This document shows positions 1 through 6,510 of a stretch of 14,235 nucleotides of DNA, in pieces. Each line of letters begins with the position of its first letter. The stretch's first letter is position 1. The stretch comes from JBBRFH01 sp038224615 (GTDB lineage: Bacteria > Planctomycetota > Phycisphaerae > Tepidisphaerales > Tepidisphaeraceae). The position numbers were made by a program, and so were the translations under genes. The notes beneath the pieces are model-generated. The model worked only from the letters and a program-made list of their open reading frames with translations, made no database searches and was not told the DNA's origin. The stretch covers positions 1 to 14,235 of the forward strand of contig JBBRFH010000063.1 of assembly GCA_038224615.1 (NCBI GenBank), written 5' to 3'.

Positions 1-845
1 GTAAACATGATGGCGGTCTTGTCGTCGCCGGTTTTTTTGGCGGGTTCGCGGCTGATGACGAAGAAGCGGGTGACGTTGTCGGGGTTGTCTTCGATGTTCT
101 CAAAGAGGATCTGCAGGCCGTACTTCTCGGCGACCTGGCGCGGGCCGATCGCGGCGCCGCCGACGCCGAGCTTTTCATCGGCGACGAGCTTGGCGGCTTC
201 GGACGTGCTCTCCCAGGCGATCTGCTCGCGATTGGTGGCGGCGAGGAACTTGCGGCACTGGCTGAAGACCTGGGCCTTGGAGTAGAGCTTCTTCACCTGC
301 TCCCACGGGTGGCGCGACATCAGGTGATGATGGACGTTGAGCAGGACCTCGGCGCAGATGCGCGCGGACGAGCCGACGAAGGCGTCGAGGGTATCGACGA
401 CGCCGCCGCCGATGGAGTTTTCGACGGGGACGAGGCCGTAATCGATGTGCCCGCGGACGACTTCGTCGAACACCGAGGGAATGTCGGCCAAGGGCGCGTA
501 CTCGACGCTGGAGCCGAATTTCAGTTGCGAGGCTTCGTGGCTGAAGGTGCCTTCGGGCCCGAGGAACCCGATCCGCAGCGGGCGCTCGAGGGCGAACGAG
601 CCGCTCATCAGCTCGCGGTAGACGGCCTCGAGGCAACGGTTGAGCAACGGCCCCTGGTTGAGCTTGCGGACCTTCTCCATCACGGCCTTCTCACGGTCGG
701 GCGCGTAGATGGAAATATTCTGCTGCTGCTTGATCCGCCCCACTTCGACGACGACGCGGGCGCGGGCGTTGAGCAATTGGACGATCTGCGTATCGAACTG
801 GTCGATCTGCAGTCGAAGCGGTGCGAGAGACGAGTCGTCGGACAT
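1..845 (-). CDS. pheA: Chorismate mutase / prephenate dehydratase (P-protein), C-terminus cut off by window edge
   Basis: Bifunctional cytoplasmic enzyme: chorismate to prephenate, then prephenate to phenylpyruvate, for phenylalanine synthesis. Reading the minus strand from ATG at 843-845 gives 281 codons with no stop before the edge. Residues about 7-90 form an AroQ-type chorismate mutase helix bundle: LRLQIDQFDTQIVQLLNAR, then VEVGRIK and APDREKAVM, which supply the expected Arg, Lys and Asp-Arg active-site positions. From about residue 95 the prephenate dehydratase domain starts with RIGFLGPEGTFSHEA. It continues with VPVENSIGGGV and the catalytic Thr-Arg-Phe in DNVTRFFVISRE. The last visible residues (KTAIMFT) look like the first strand of the regulatory ACT domain, which lies outside the window, so feedback control by phenylalanine is expected. 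No clear Shine-Dalgarno precedes the start. It lies 67 bases downstream of the YihY gene on the same strand, with no functional link to it. Identification is firm. Confidence 0.95.
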   Translation of the reverse strand, partial: MSDDSSLAPLRLQIDQFDTQIVQLLNARARVVVEVGRIKQQQNISIYAPDREKAVMEKVRKLNQGPLLNRCLEAVYRELMSGSFALERPLRIGFLGPEGTFSHEASQLKFGSSVEYAPLADIPSVFDEVVRGHIDYGLVPVENSIGGGVVDTLDAFVGSSARICAEVLLNVHHHLMSRHPWEQVKKLYSKAQVFSQCRKFLAATNREQIAWESTSEAAKLVADEKLGVGGAAIGPRQVAEKYGLQILFENIEDNPDNVTRFFVISREPAKKTGDDKTAIMF

Positions 846-912
846 CGCCGCTACGATACAATAATCCCGCAACGAACGCACCGCGCCCCGGCGGCGTCCA
901 TCGCCTTGGGCG

Positions 913-1863
913 TTACGCGGGCGGCCGGCTCATCGTGGAGTCGTCGCGAGAGTGGCTGGCGAGTTCGCTCTTGGCGAGTTCGATCTCGCTGTCGAGTTCG
1001 GCGCCGACGAGGAAGATGATCGAGTCGAGATAGAAGATCATCAGCAGGATGACCATGCCGGCAACGGTGCCGTAGGTCTTGGAGTAGTTGGCGTAGTTCT
1101 CGAAATAGATGCGCATCACCGCGCCGAGCGCGATCCAGCCGACGGCGGCGAAGACCGATCCGGGGGTGAAGAAGCGAAGCCGGTTGCGCTGGCTGCGGCC
1201 GAAGTGATAGACCGCGCCGATCATCAACTGCATCACCGTCAGGCCGATGATGTAGCGGGCGACCGTGAACAGCAGCAGCGTTGACCCGTTTGCGAGCCAG
1301 CGCAGGCGCTCGGGGAGTTTGTCGGCGTACTCGAGCACGAGGCGGGTGATTTGCGAACCGATCGGAAGCAGGATGACGATGATGATCGCGCACGCGCAGA
1401 CCAGCACCGTCAGCAGCATCGCCCACAGTCGCTTGGTGACATACTTGCGGGGCTTCTCGACATCGAACGCCTGATCGAGAGCCGACATAGTCGTGTTCAT
1501 CCCCCCGCTTGCGGCGTAAAGGGTTAGGAACAGGCCGATGCTCAGGAAGCCGCCGGTGTGGGGCTTGTCCGTCACTTCCTTCACGACGCTCATCACCGTT
1601 TCGGCGGTCTTGCCGGGCACCTGGACTTCCTGCAGGACATACTCCACCGCCCGGTTCGCGTTATTGCGATAATGCTCGGGAATGTAAGGCACGAGCGCGA
1701 GCAGAAAGATGAAAAACGGGAAGATCGCGAACACCCACGCGTACGACATCGCGGCGGCGTTGGTGAAGACGTTGTCCTCGTTCACCTCGAAATAGAGGCG
1801 CTTCAGCAGCGGCCATAGGCCCTGCCCGCGAACGACGAAGATGAGATCACGCATGGAGGCCAT
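913..1863 (-). CDS. YihY/BrkB-family inner-membrane protein
   Basis: Integral membrane protein of the YihY/virulence factor BrkB family (once annotated as ribonuclease BN); its molecular role is not settled. At 316 residues it has the usual length. Six hydrophobic segments fall near residues 37-60, 104-121, 147-170, 190-216, 232-252 and 264-289. Family landmarks are visible: AAAMSYAWVFAIFPFF in helix 1, LTLYAASGGMNTTMSALDQAF after helix 2, and YGTVAGMVILLMIFYLDS running into FLVGAELDSEIE in helix 6. The tail after residue 300 is short, polar and Ser/Arg rich. ATG at 1863 gives the full ORF; an in-frame ATG at 1854 (MRDLIF) is equally possible, as neither has a good Shine-Dalgarno. The gene is 104 bases downstream of the PEGA lipoprotein gene, across a large stem-loop. 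Family assignment is firm, start less so. Confidence 0.9.
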   Translation of the reverse strand: MASMRDLIFVVRGQGLWPLLKRLYFEVNEDNVFTNAAAMSYAWVFAIFPFFIFLLALVPYIPEHYRNNANRAVEYVLQEVQVPGKTAETVMSVVKEVTDKPHTGGFLSIGLFLTLYAASGGMNTTMSALDQAFDVEKPRKYVTKRLWAMLLTVLVCACAIIIVILLPIGSQITRLVLEYADKLPERLRWLANGSTLLLFTVARYIIGLTVMQLMIGAVYHFGRSQRNRLRFFTPGSVFAAVGWIALGAVMRIYFENYANYSKTYGTVAGMVILLMIFYLDSIIFLVGAELDSEIELAKSELASHSRDDSTMSRPPA

Positions 1864-1880
1864 GGGAAAGAGATCACTGG

Positions 1881-1950
1881 GGCGTGATGAGTATAGCGTG
1901 ATAGAGCAGCCGCCAGCTTGCCTGTCTTTTCACGCAACACTCATCACGCC
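1881..1950. repeat. Imperfect inverted repeat (stem-loop) between lipoprotein and YihY genes
   Basis: The arms 1881-1901 and 1930-1950 pair at 19 of 21 positions, including a perfect 12-base core (GGCGTGATGAGT / ACTCATCACGCC), with a 28-base loop. The left arm repeats GCGTGAT at 1882-1888 and 1896-1902. The right arm is followed by a second direct copy of its core (1937-1949 against 1951-1963, 12 of 13 identical). In minus-strand transcripts it lies downstream of the PEGA lipoprotein stop and upstream of the YihY start. It could terminate, process or stabilise the message, or be a mobile palindromic repeat. No clean T-tract follows on the minus strand, so a classic intrinsic terminator is not shown. 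Confidence 0.6.
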
Positions 1951-1967
1951 ACACTCGTCACGCGTTT

Positions 1968-3947
1968 CTACTTCACGGCGATTTTCCAGATCCCCCACAC
2001 CCCGCCACGGTTGGAGCGGAAGTAGATGTTGTCACCGGCGGGGTCGAAGACGGGCATGTCGTCGACGCTGCCGTTCCGGGTGATCTGCCTCGGCTGGTTC
2101 GGGTTATTGGGATCGAGCACCCATATGTCGTAGTTGTTTCGGCCGTCCTCAGCTTCCTTGCCGCGATCGCTGGCGAAAGCGATCTGGCTGCCGCCTGCGT
2201 TCCAGGCCGGGTCGATGTTGTCGGCCTCGCCGGTCAGGTTCTCTGCCGATCCGCCCTTGTCGCTCACGCGGCAGATGTCGCGCTTGCCTGTCTTGTCGTT
2301 GGACAGGACGTACACCACGTAATCGTTGCTCGGACTCACGCGCGGCTGCATGCCGCCGAGTGTCGTGAGGTCGGTCTGCAGGTTCGTGCCGACCTGCACC
2401 ATGTACAGGCGTGCGTCGGGGCGCGTGTCGATGTGCGCCTGATAGAAGAGGCGCGGCTTGGCGTCGGCGTCGACCGAGGGATACAAATCGTTCGTATCAC
2501 CCTGGGTAAACCGAGTCACCCCGCCTTCGCCGTTGGCGCTGATCGCCCAGATGCTGAGCTTCTTCCCAGCGCGGTTGGAGGCGAAGACGATCCGGTCTCC
2601 CGCCGCCGTGAACGACGGCGTAACGTCGAGTGAGCGACCATCGCTGAGGCTGGTCGCGCCGCCGGTGCCGTCGGTGCGGATGCGCTGCATCTGGCTTATG
2701 GGCTCAGTGCCTTCGCCGCTCACGGTGGTGTAGACGAGGAATTGTCCGTCGGGGCTGATGCTGATCGAGCCGATCGTTTGGCCGGGATTAACTTGCGCGA
2801 TCTTCTGCGGGCTCTGGCCTTCCAGTTCGGTGACGAACTTCATGCCGATGGTCGGCTTCGGCTCGGCCCGCATCGTCCATTCGCCGCTTTGCCGCACCAT
2901 CTTGAGCGAGGTCGCCGGGATTGGCTGGCTGAGGATCTCGCGGAGCTTGATCGTGTAGTCGGTCTTGCCCTGCTCCCACAGGATGCTGAGACTTGCGGGG
3001 TAATACTCCGCCTCGGGCGTCTTCTTGGTGATCTTCGCCGTGAACTTCTTCAGCTCGCCGGCGTCGTTGATCGGAGTGAAAATCAGGTCGGCGCTTGCGG
3101 GCGCGTCGTCCTTCTGCAGCACCGGCACACCGTCGATCACCACCGTCGCGCCCGGCGGGTCGGTCGCGATCGTCACGGTTTTGCGGTTGGGGATCAACTC
3201 GATGGGATAATCCATGTTGCCGGCGTCCCACGAGACACGCTTTTCGATCGGATCGTAACCCGGCTTCTCAACACGGATGACGTGCTCGACCCATGTATTG
3301 GCGATCGTGTCGAACTCGAACGGCCGTTGCCGGTCGACCAGCGGCGACTTGCCGATCTCCTCACCGTCGACGAACACTTTCGCGCCGCTCGGATTGGTGG
3401 TGATCTTCAGGTCCTTCCGCATCGCGTCGAGCTTCATGTTGTACAGCGGCTGGCTGTCGCTCCACTGCACCGTCTGCTCGTTCTTGATGAAGCCCTTACG
3501 CTCGGCGGTGACGGTGTGGGTGATCCACTCGTCCTTGTCGTTGACGGTGAATTCGACGTCGGTGCTGATCGCGGAGACGGGCTCGGCGGTCAGCGGCTTT
3601 CCGTCGACGCTGATGATCGCCGGCACCGGGGACGTCGTGATGCTGATCCGCCGAACGTGCGGCTTCAGTTCGATCAGCAACTCTTGCTCGACGCTGTCGC
3701 GAGTCACCGAGACGGTCCGGTCTTGGAACCCCTTGCGGGACGCCGAGACGTAGAAGACGTCACCGGGGCGCTCGAAGGTAAACTTCTCGATCACCGTGCC
3801 GCGTCCGCGCTCCAGGCCGTTGACCTTCACCGACGCGTCCGGCGGCCGGGTCGTGATGGTGACCGTCTTACTGACCGCACAACCGGTCGCCGCCAGCAAC
3901 AGAACCACGCAGCCGAACAAATACCACATCGATCTCATGGGCAGCAT
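1968..3947 (-). CDS. Lipoprotein with four PEGA repeats and a six-bladed TolB-like propeller
   Basis: Predicted exported lipoprotein of 659 residues. It begins with a signal peptide (MRSMWYLFGCVVLLLAATGC) with lipid-attachment Cys at about residue 23. Four PEGA-type beta domains follow, near residues 28-95, 99-164, 178-252 and 255-335. Each opens with an ITT.P..A.V.VDG-like strand and the later ones include a KGF or KPGY turn. After a linker, residues 386-659 form six TolB/PD40-like blades, for example SISPDGQFLVYTT, AGDRIVFASNRAGKKLSIW, SQIAFASDRGKE and DNIYFRSNRGGVWGIWKI. PEGA domains are usually surface or cell-wall associated and TolB-like propellers bind proteins or ligands. A sensing or scaffolding role at the envelope is therefore inferred, with no catalytic residues seen. 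An upstream ATG at 4109 is in frame but would place 50 polar residues before the signal peptide. AGGAG sits 5 bases before ATG 3947, so that start (or the adjacent ATG 3950) is preferred. Confidence 0.85.
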   Translation of the reverse strand: MLPMRSMWYLFGCVVLLLAATGCAVSKTVTITTRPPDASVKVNGLERGRGTVIEKFTFERPGDVFYVSASRKGFQDRTVSVTRDSVEQELLIELKPHVRRISITTSPVPAIISVDGKPLTAEPVSAISTDVEFTVNDKDEWITHTVTAERKGFIKNEQTVQWSDSQPLYNMKLDAMRKDLKITTNPSGAKVFVDGEEIGKSPLVDRQRPFEFDTIANTWVEHVIRVEKPGYDPIEKRVSWDAGNMDYPIELIPNRKTVTIATDPPGATVVIDGVPVLQKDDAPASADLIFTPINDAGELKKFTAKITKKTPEAEYYPASLSILWEQGKTDYTIKLREILSQPIPATSLKMVRQSGEWTMRAEPKPTIGMKFVTELEGQSPQKIAQVNPGQTIGSISISPDGQFLVYTTVSGEGTEPISQMQRIRTDGTGGATSLSDGRSLDVTPSFTAAGDRIVFASNRAGKKLSIWAISANGEGGVTRFTQGDTNDLYPSVDADAKPRLFYQAHIDTRPDARLYMVQVGTNLQTDLTTLGGMQPRVSPSNDYVVYVLSNDKTGKRDICRVSDKGGSAENLTGEADNIDPAWNAGGSQIAFASDRGKEAEDGRNNYDIWVLDPNNPNQPRQITRNGSVDDMPVFDPAGDNIYFRSNRGGVWGIWKIAVK

Positions 3948-3952
3948 CATAT

Positions 3953-3957
3953 CTCCT
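3953..3957 (-). promoter_or_regulatory. Ribosome binding site fixing the PEGA lipoprotein start
   Basis: On the minus strand AGGAG occupies these bases. It stands 5 bases before ATG 3945-3947 and 2 bases before ATG 3948-3950. It supports starting at the signal peptide rather than at the far upstream in-frame ATG (4109). Confidence 0.6.
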
Positions 3958-4129
3958 GAATCATCAACCGAATACTTCACGGACGCCCCCACAACACCCG
4001 TCCTTACCCGAAACCCCGCGCCCTCACCACGGCAACCACGCTGCCACCGCATGGAGCAAGGGCCGGGATTGCCGAAATTGGTTTGCGAAAGCGCGCAATC
4101 GTGATGCACCTTTTTCTCCGTATGCGTTC

Positions 4130-5398
4130 CTATTTGAACGATTTCAGGGACGCCGCCCCGTGGGAGATCTGTTGTTCTTTCAGTACGCCGGTCGCCTCGC
4201 GCGGGTCGACCTCGGTGGTGCGCACCTGGCGGCCCTCGGTGATGTCGCCGATCGGACTGATCACGACGCGGTCGTCATCCGCGAGCCCGCTGGCCTCGAT
4301 GCGCTCGAAGCTGCGCAGCCCGGCCTTGAAGTCCGGCGCAATCGCGATCTTCCCGTTACGGACAACGTACACCTTGCCGCCTTGCAGCGCGGTCGACGGG
4401 ATGATCGTCGCCTGCGCCTTCTCGGCGATGACGAATGCCAGTTCGCCCGTCATGCCGGCGGCAAGCTTGGTGTCGGGCTGCTCGAACGCGACATCGACCT
4501 CAAACGTACGGCGATCCTGATCGGCTTCGTCGTAGACCTGCTTCACCGTGCCGCTGAGCTTCTCGCCGGCGAACGCGTAGAGACTCATGCGGACGGTTTG
4601 GCCGACATTGCACTTGGTGACGTCCTCTTCGTCGACCTGCGCCCGCATCACCAGGTTTGCAGGCGAGACGTTGGCGATGCGCATGATGACGTCATTGACG
4701 GCGACGCGCGTGCCCTTGCTGGTCGGACGGTCGAGCACGACGCCGTCGATCGGAGCCTTCAAGGTCTGCTCATCGAGTTGCCACTGCGCAATGTTGTACG
4801 CCGACCGCGCCGTCTGGAGTTCGCGATCGAGTTCCAGCACCTTGGCGGCACGTGTCTGCTGCAGCCCGGCGCGATCGGACTCGAGCATCTTGATGGCGTC
4901 CATGGCGCGGTCCAGATCCACGCTCGATGCGGCCGACGTCGCGATGAGCTTGTTCACGCGCTCCACCTCACGCTGGGCGATCGTGATTCGCTCGGCGCTG
5001 ATGCGCAGGCGCTCGTCGTACTCGATCAGCACCGGCGAGGTCTTCGGATCGACGCGCTGCATCTTCTCATCGAGTTCGCCCTTGGCCTTGGCATTCTGAA
5101 AAACAAGCGACGGGTCGCTGACGATCGCGATCGGCTGACCTGCCTTAACGCGATCTCCCTTGTCAACCAGGACCTTGTCGAGCGTGCCGGCGGTGGCGGA
5201 CTTGACGGGGTACTCGCGGTGCGGGCGGACCGTGCCGGTCGCATAAAATGCCTGCACCACCGGCCCGCGCATCGGCCGGGTGACATCGACGCGCGGCGTG
5301 ATGAACGCGCGTACCCCCCACCAGCCGCCCGCCGCGATCAACGCAGCAACAAAAAAATAAACGGTCAGACGCAGGGTGCTTTTTCCTCGACGTTGCAT
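4130..5398 (-). CDS. HlyD/MacA-type membrane fusion (periplasmic adaptor) protein
   Basis: Periplasmic adaptor subunit of an RND- or ABC-type export system, 422 residues, anchored by one N-terminal transmembrane helix (about 10-32). The lipoyl half-motifs are at residues 65-95 (VKSATAGTLDKVLVDKGDRV) and 213-240 (LKAPIDGVVLDRPTSKGTRV). Between them lies a charged helical hairpin of about 110 residues, the expected coiled coil. The beta-barrel follows at about 248-325 (LVMRAQVDEEDVTKCNVGQ, AAGMTGELAF). A membrane-proximal domain comes after that, with IPSTALQGGKVYVV and a C-terminal DDDRVVISPIGDITEGRQVR. The APxDGVV and AGMTGE motifs are typical of the MacA branch. No inner-membrane transporter or TolC-like channel is in the window, so the substrate is unknown. 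The start is ATG 5396-5398, with GGAA about 7 bases upstream on the minus strand. It is divergent from sdhC and 182 bases upstream of the PEGA lipoprotein; joint expression is possible but unproven. Confidence 0.9.
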   Translation of the reverse strand: MQRRGKSTLRLTVYFFVAALIAAGGWWGVRAFITPRVDVTRPMRGPVVQAFYATGTVRPHREYPVKSATAGTLDKVLVDKGDRVKAGQPIAIVSDPSLVFQNAKAKGELDEKMQRVDPKTSPVLIEYDERLRISAERITIAQREVERVNKLIATSAASSVDLDRAMDAIKMLESDRAGLQQTRAAKVLELDRELQTARSAYNIAQWQLDEQTLKAPIDGVVLDRPTSKGTRVAVNDVIMRIANVSPANLVMRAQVDEEDVTKCNVGQTVRMSLYAFAGEKLSGTVKQVYDEADQDRRTFEVDVAFEQPDTKLAAGMTGELAFVIAEKAQATIIPSTALQGGKVYVVRNGKIAIAPDFKAGLRSFERIEASGLADDDRVVISPIGDITEGRQVRTTEVDPREATGVLKEQQISHGAASLKSFK

Positions 5399-5530
5399 GT
5401 GATTCCAGCCGGCCTTCCACGCTATTGACGTCCGGGGTATGTTCGCAAACGCGGACGTTCCACTATCATACCCTCAGTGCATGCGGTGACTTAGGGAAAG
5501 TCTCTGTGGCAATTCGACTGTGCCGCGCTT

Positions 5531-5558
5531 TTGAAAGAGACCTCGCGATCCTTATACT
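5531..5558 (+). promoter_or_regulatory. Sigma70-type promoter of the sdhC-sdhA cluster
   Basis: TTGAAA at 5531-5536 and TATACT at 5553-5558 are separated by 16 bases, each one base off the consensus hexamers. The start point would be near 5565, giving an untranslated leader of about 30 bases before the GTG of sdhC. The elements lie inside the 5399-5593 divergent intergenic region. For the opposite gene only a lone TATGAT (5465-5470, minus strand) is visible, without a good -35. Confidence 0.6.
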
Positions 5559-5581
5559 GTCCGCTCAGCAATTTGCCCGGA

Positions 5582-5587
5582 AAGGAA
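5582..5587 (+). promoter_or_regulatory. Ribosome binding site deciding the sdhC start
   Basis: AAGGAA is followed by six bases (CTGCTT) and then GTG 5594-5596. The frame is also open from TTG 5531, but that codon is the -35 element itself and has no binding site, so GTG is chosen. Confidence 0.6.
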
Positions 5588-5593
5588 CTGCTT

Positions 5594-6325
5594 GTGTCCT
5601 CGGCCGCTATTTCATCCGCAGTTGATGCGTCAACGAGTCCGACATTCTTCTTGCTCCGTCGTCTGCATTCGCTGACGGGCATCTTCTTTGGCCTTTACCT
5701 GATCGTACACCTGACGGTGAATGCAACGATGATTCAGGGGCTTGGCACGGCGGCAACGCTGACCGAGCCGGCGAGTCCGAGCGTTTACCAGGAGCAGGTC
5801 AGCCAGATCCACCGCCTGCCCCTCCTGCTCGGCATCGAGTTGTCGATGATCTTCGCGCCGCTGCTGATCCACACGATCTACGGCCTGTACGTCGCGATCA
5901 ACGGCAAGCCGAACACGGGCAGCTACGGCTACGTGAAGAACTGGTTCTACGTCATGCAGCGCGTCACCGCGCTGGTGCTCGTGGCGTTCATCTTCTTCCA
6001 CGTCGGAGGCTTCTATGGCTGGTTCGGCGAGAAGCTGGAGTTCAACTATCATGAGGCGTACCAGACCACGGTCCGGCACATTCAACTCAGCCCGTTGATC
6101 GCGCTGGTGATCTACCCGCTGGGCATCCTGTGCGGCACCTTCCACCTCGCCAACGGCTTCTGGGCCGCGGCGATCGCGTGGGGGCTCACGGTGAGCAAGA
6201 AGGCCCAGCAGCGCTGGGGCTTCGTCTGCATCGGGCTTTTCCTGTTCACGACGGGTTGCGGCTTCACCGCGCTGTTCGCGACGTTCGCCCACCGCAGTGC
6301 CGATGCGTTCGTTGGAAAGCTCTGA
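5594..6325 (+). CDS. sdhC: Succinate dehydrogenase cytochrome b558-type membrane subunit
   Basis: Membrane anchor of succinate:quinone oxidoreductase (complex II); it binds haem b and passes electrons from the SdhA/SdhB head to quinone. From the GTG start it is 243 residues with five hydrophobic helices. This is the fused Bacillus SdhC type rather than the separate SdhC/SdhD of proteobacteria. Recognisable stretches are FLLRRLHSLTGIFFG, LIVHLTVN, IHTIYGLYVA, NWFYVMQRVTALVLVAF, FFHVGGFYG and FHLANGFWAAAIAWGLTVS. By comparison with the Bacillus subtilis protein, haem ligands are expected at His39, His93, His136 and His184; all four are present, consistent with a di-haem subunit. A good promoter and ribosome binding site lie just upstream. 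Its stop overlaps the ATG of a broken DinB-like gene, and sdhA starts 185 bases further on. The usual SdhB partner is not adjacent. Identification is firm. Confidence 0.93.
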   Translation: MSSAAISSAVDASTSPTFFLLRRLHSLTGIFFGLYLIVHLTVNATMIQGLGTAATLTEPASPSVYQEQVSQIHRLPLLLGIELSMIFAPLLIHTIYGLYVAINGKPNTGSYGYVKNWFYVMQRVTALVLVAFIFFHVGGFYGWFGEKLEFNYHEAYQTTVRHIQLSPLIALVIYPLGILCGTFHLANGFWAAAIAWGLTVSKKAQQRWGFVCIGLFLFTTGCGFTALFATFAHRSADAFVGKL

Positions 6326-6497
6326 TGACTGACGAACAGCTTATCGCCGATTGCGAAGCAGGCCCCGCGAAGGTGCGTCAAGCCATTGCCGGCATGACGC
6401 GCGAGCAGTTGCTCGCGGCACCGGCGCGACGTGGCACCCTTCGCACCATTTGAAATTCGTGGAAGAGAAAACAGCCAGACTAAGATTGTCGAACTAA
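6325..6497 (+). pseudogene. DinB-like protein remnant, frameshifted and truncated
   Basis: An ATG overlapping the sdhC stop (ATGA) opens a 42-codon frame ending at TGA 6451-6453. Its translation MTDEQLIADCEAGPAKVRQA followed by IAGMTREQLLAAP resembles the first helix of DinB-superfamily (DinB_2/DUF1572-like) proteins, in which LxxLxxGPxxLxxAlxGLsxEQLxxxP is typical. Those proteins continue with a PGxW segment and a His-Leu pair. Here that continuation is found one frame back: from about 6423 the shifted frame reads GATWHPSHHLKFVEEKTARL and stops at TAA 6495-6497. This suggests a decayed gene with a frameshift, a small deletion and loss of the remaining two thirds of a normal domain of about 150 residues. 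DinB-like proteins are metal-dependent four-helix proteins such as thiol transferases. The alternative is a genuine 42-residue peptide or chance similarity. Confidence is moderate because the match is from memory of the family pattern. Confidence 0.4.
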
Positions 6498-6510
6498 GCA
6501 GGTAACTGAC

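Noticed and set aside
309..1019. A 236-codon plus-strand frame across the left-edge gene
   Set aside because: It is antisense to pheA, whose coding frame runs off the edge and carries both enzyme domains.
2742..3959. A 405-codon plus-strand frame opposite the PEGA lipoprotein
   Set aside because: Low-information Arg/Asp/Val-rich shadow; the opposite strand has a signal peptide and repeated domains.
4083..4098. TTGCG-CGCAA hairpin downstream of the membrane-fusion gene
   Set aside because: Five-pair stem with no T-tract; likely chance in this composition.
4160..5428. A 422-codon plus-strand frame opposite the membrane-fusion protein
   Set aside because: Arg/Asp/Leu-rich shadow translation with no motif, while the minus-strand frame has lipoyl and barrel motifs.
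5427..5473. Overlapping short inverted repeats (GGGTATG/CATACCC and GACGTCC/GGACGTT) in the divergent region, as an operator
   Set aside because: Arms are only seven bases, one pair is imperfect, and spacings are long and interleaved; no regulator gene is near to support an operator.
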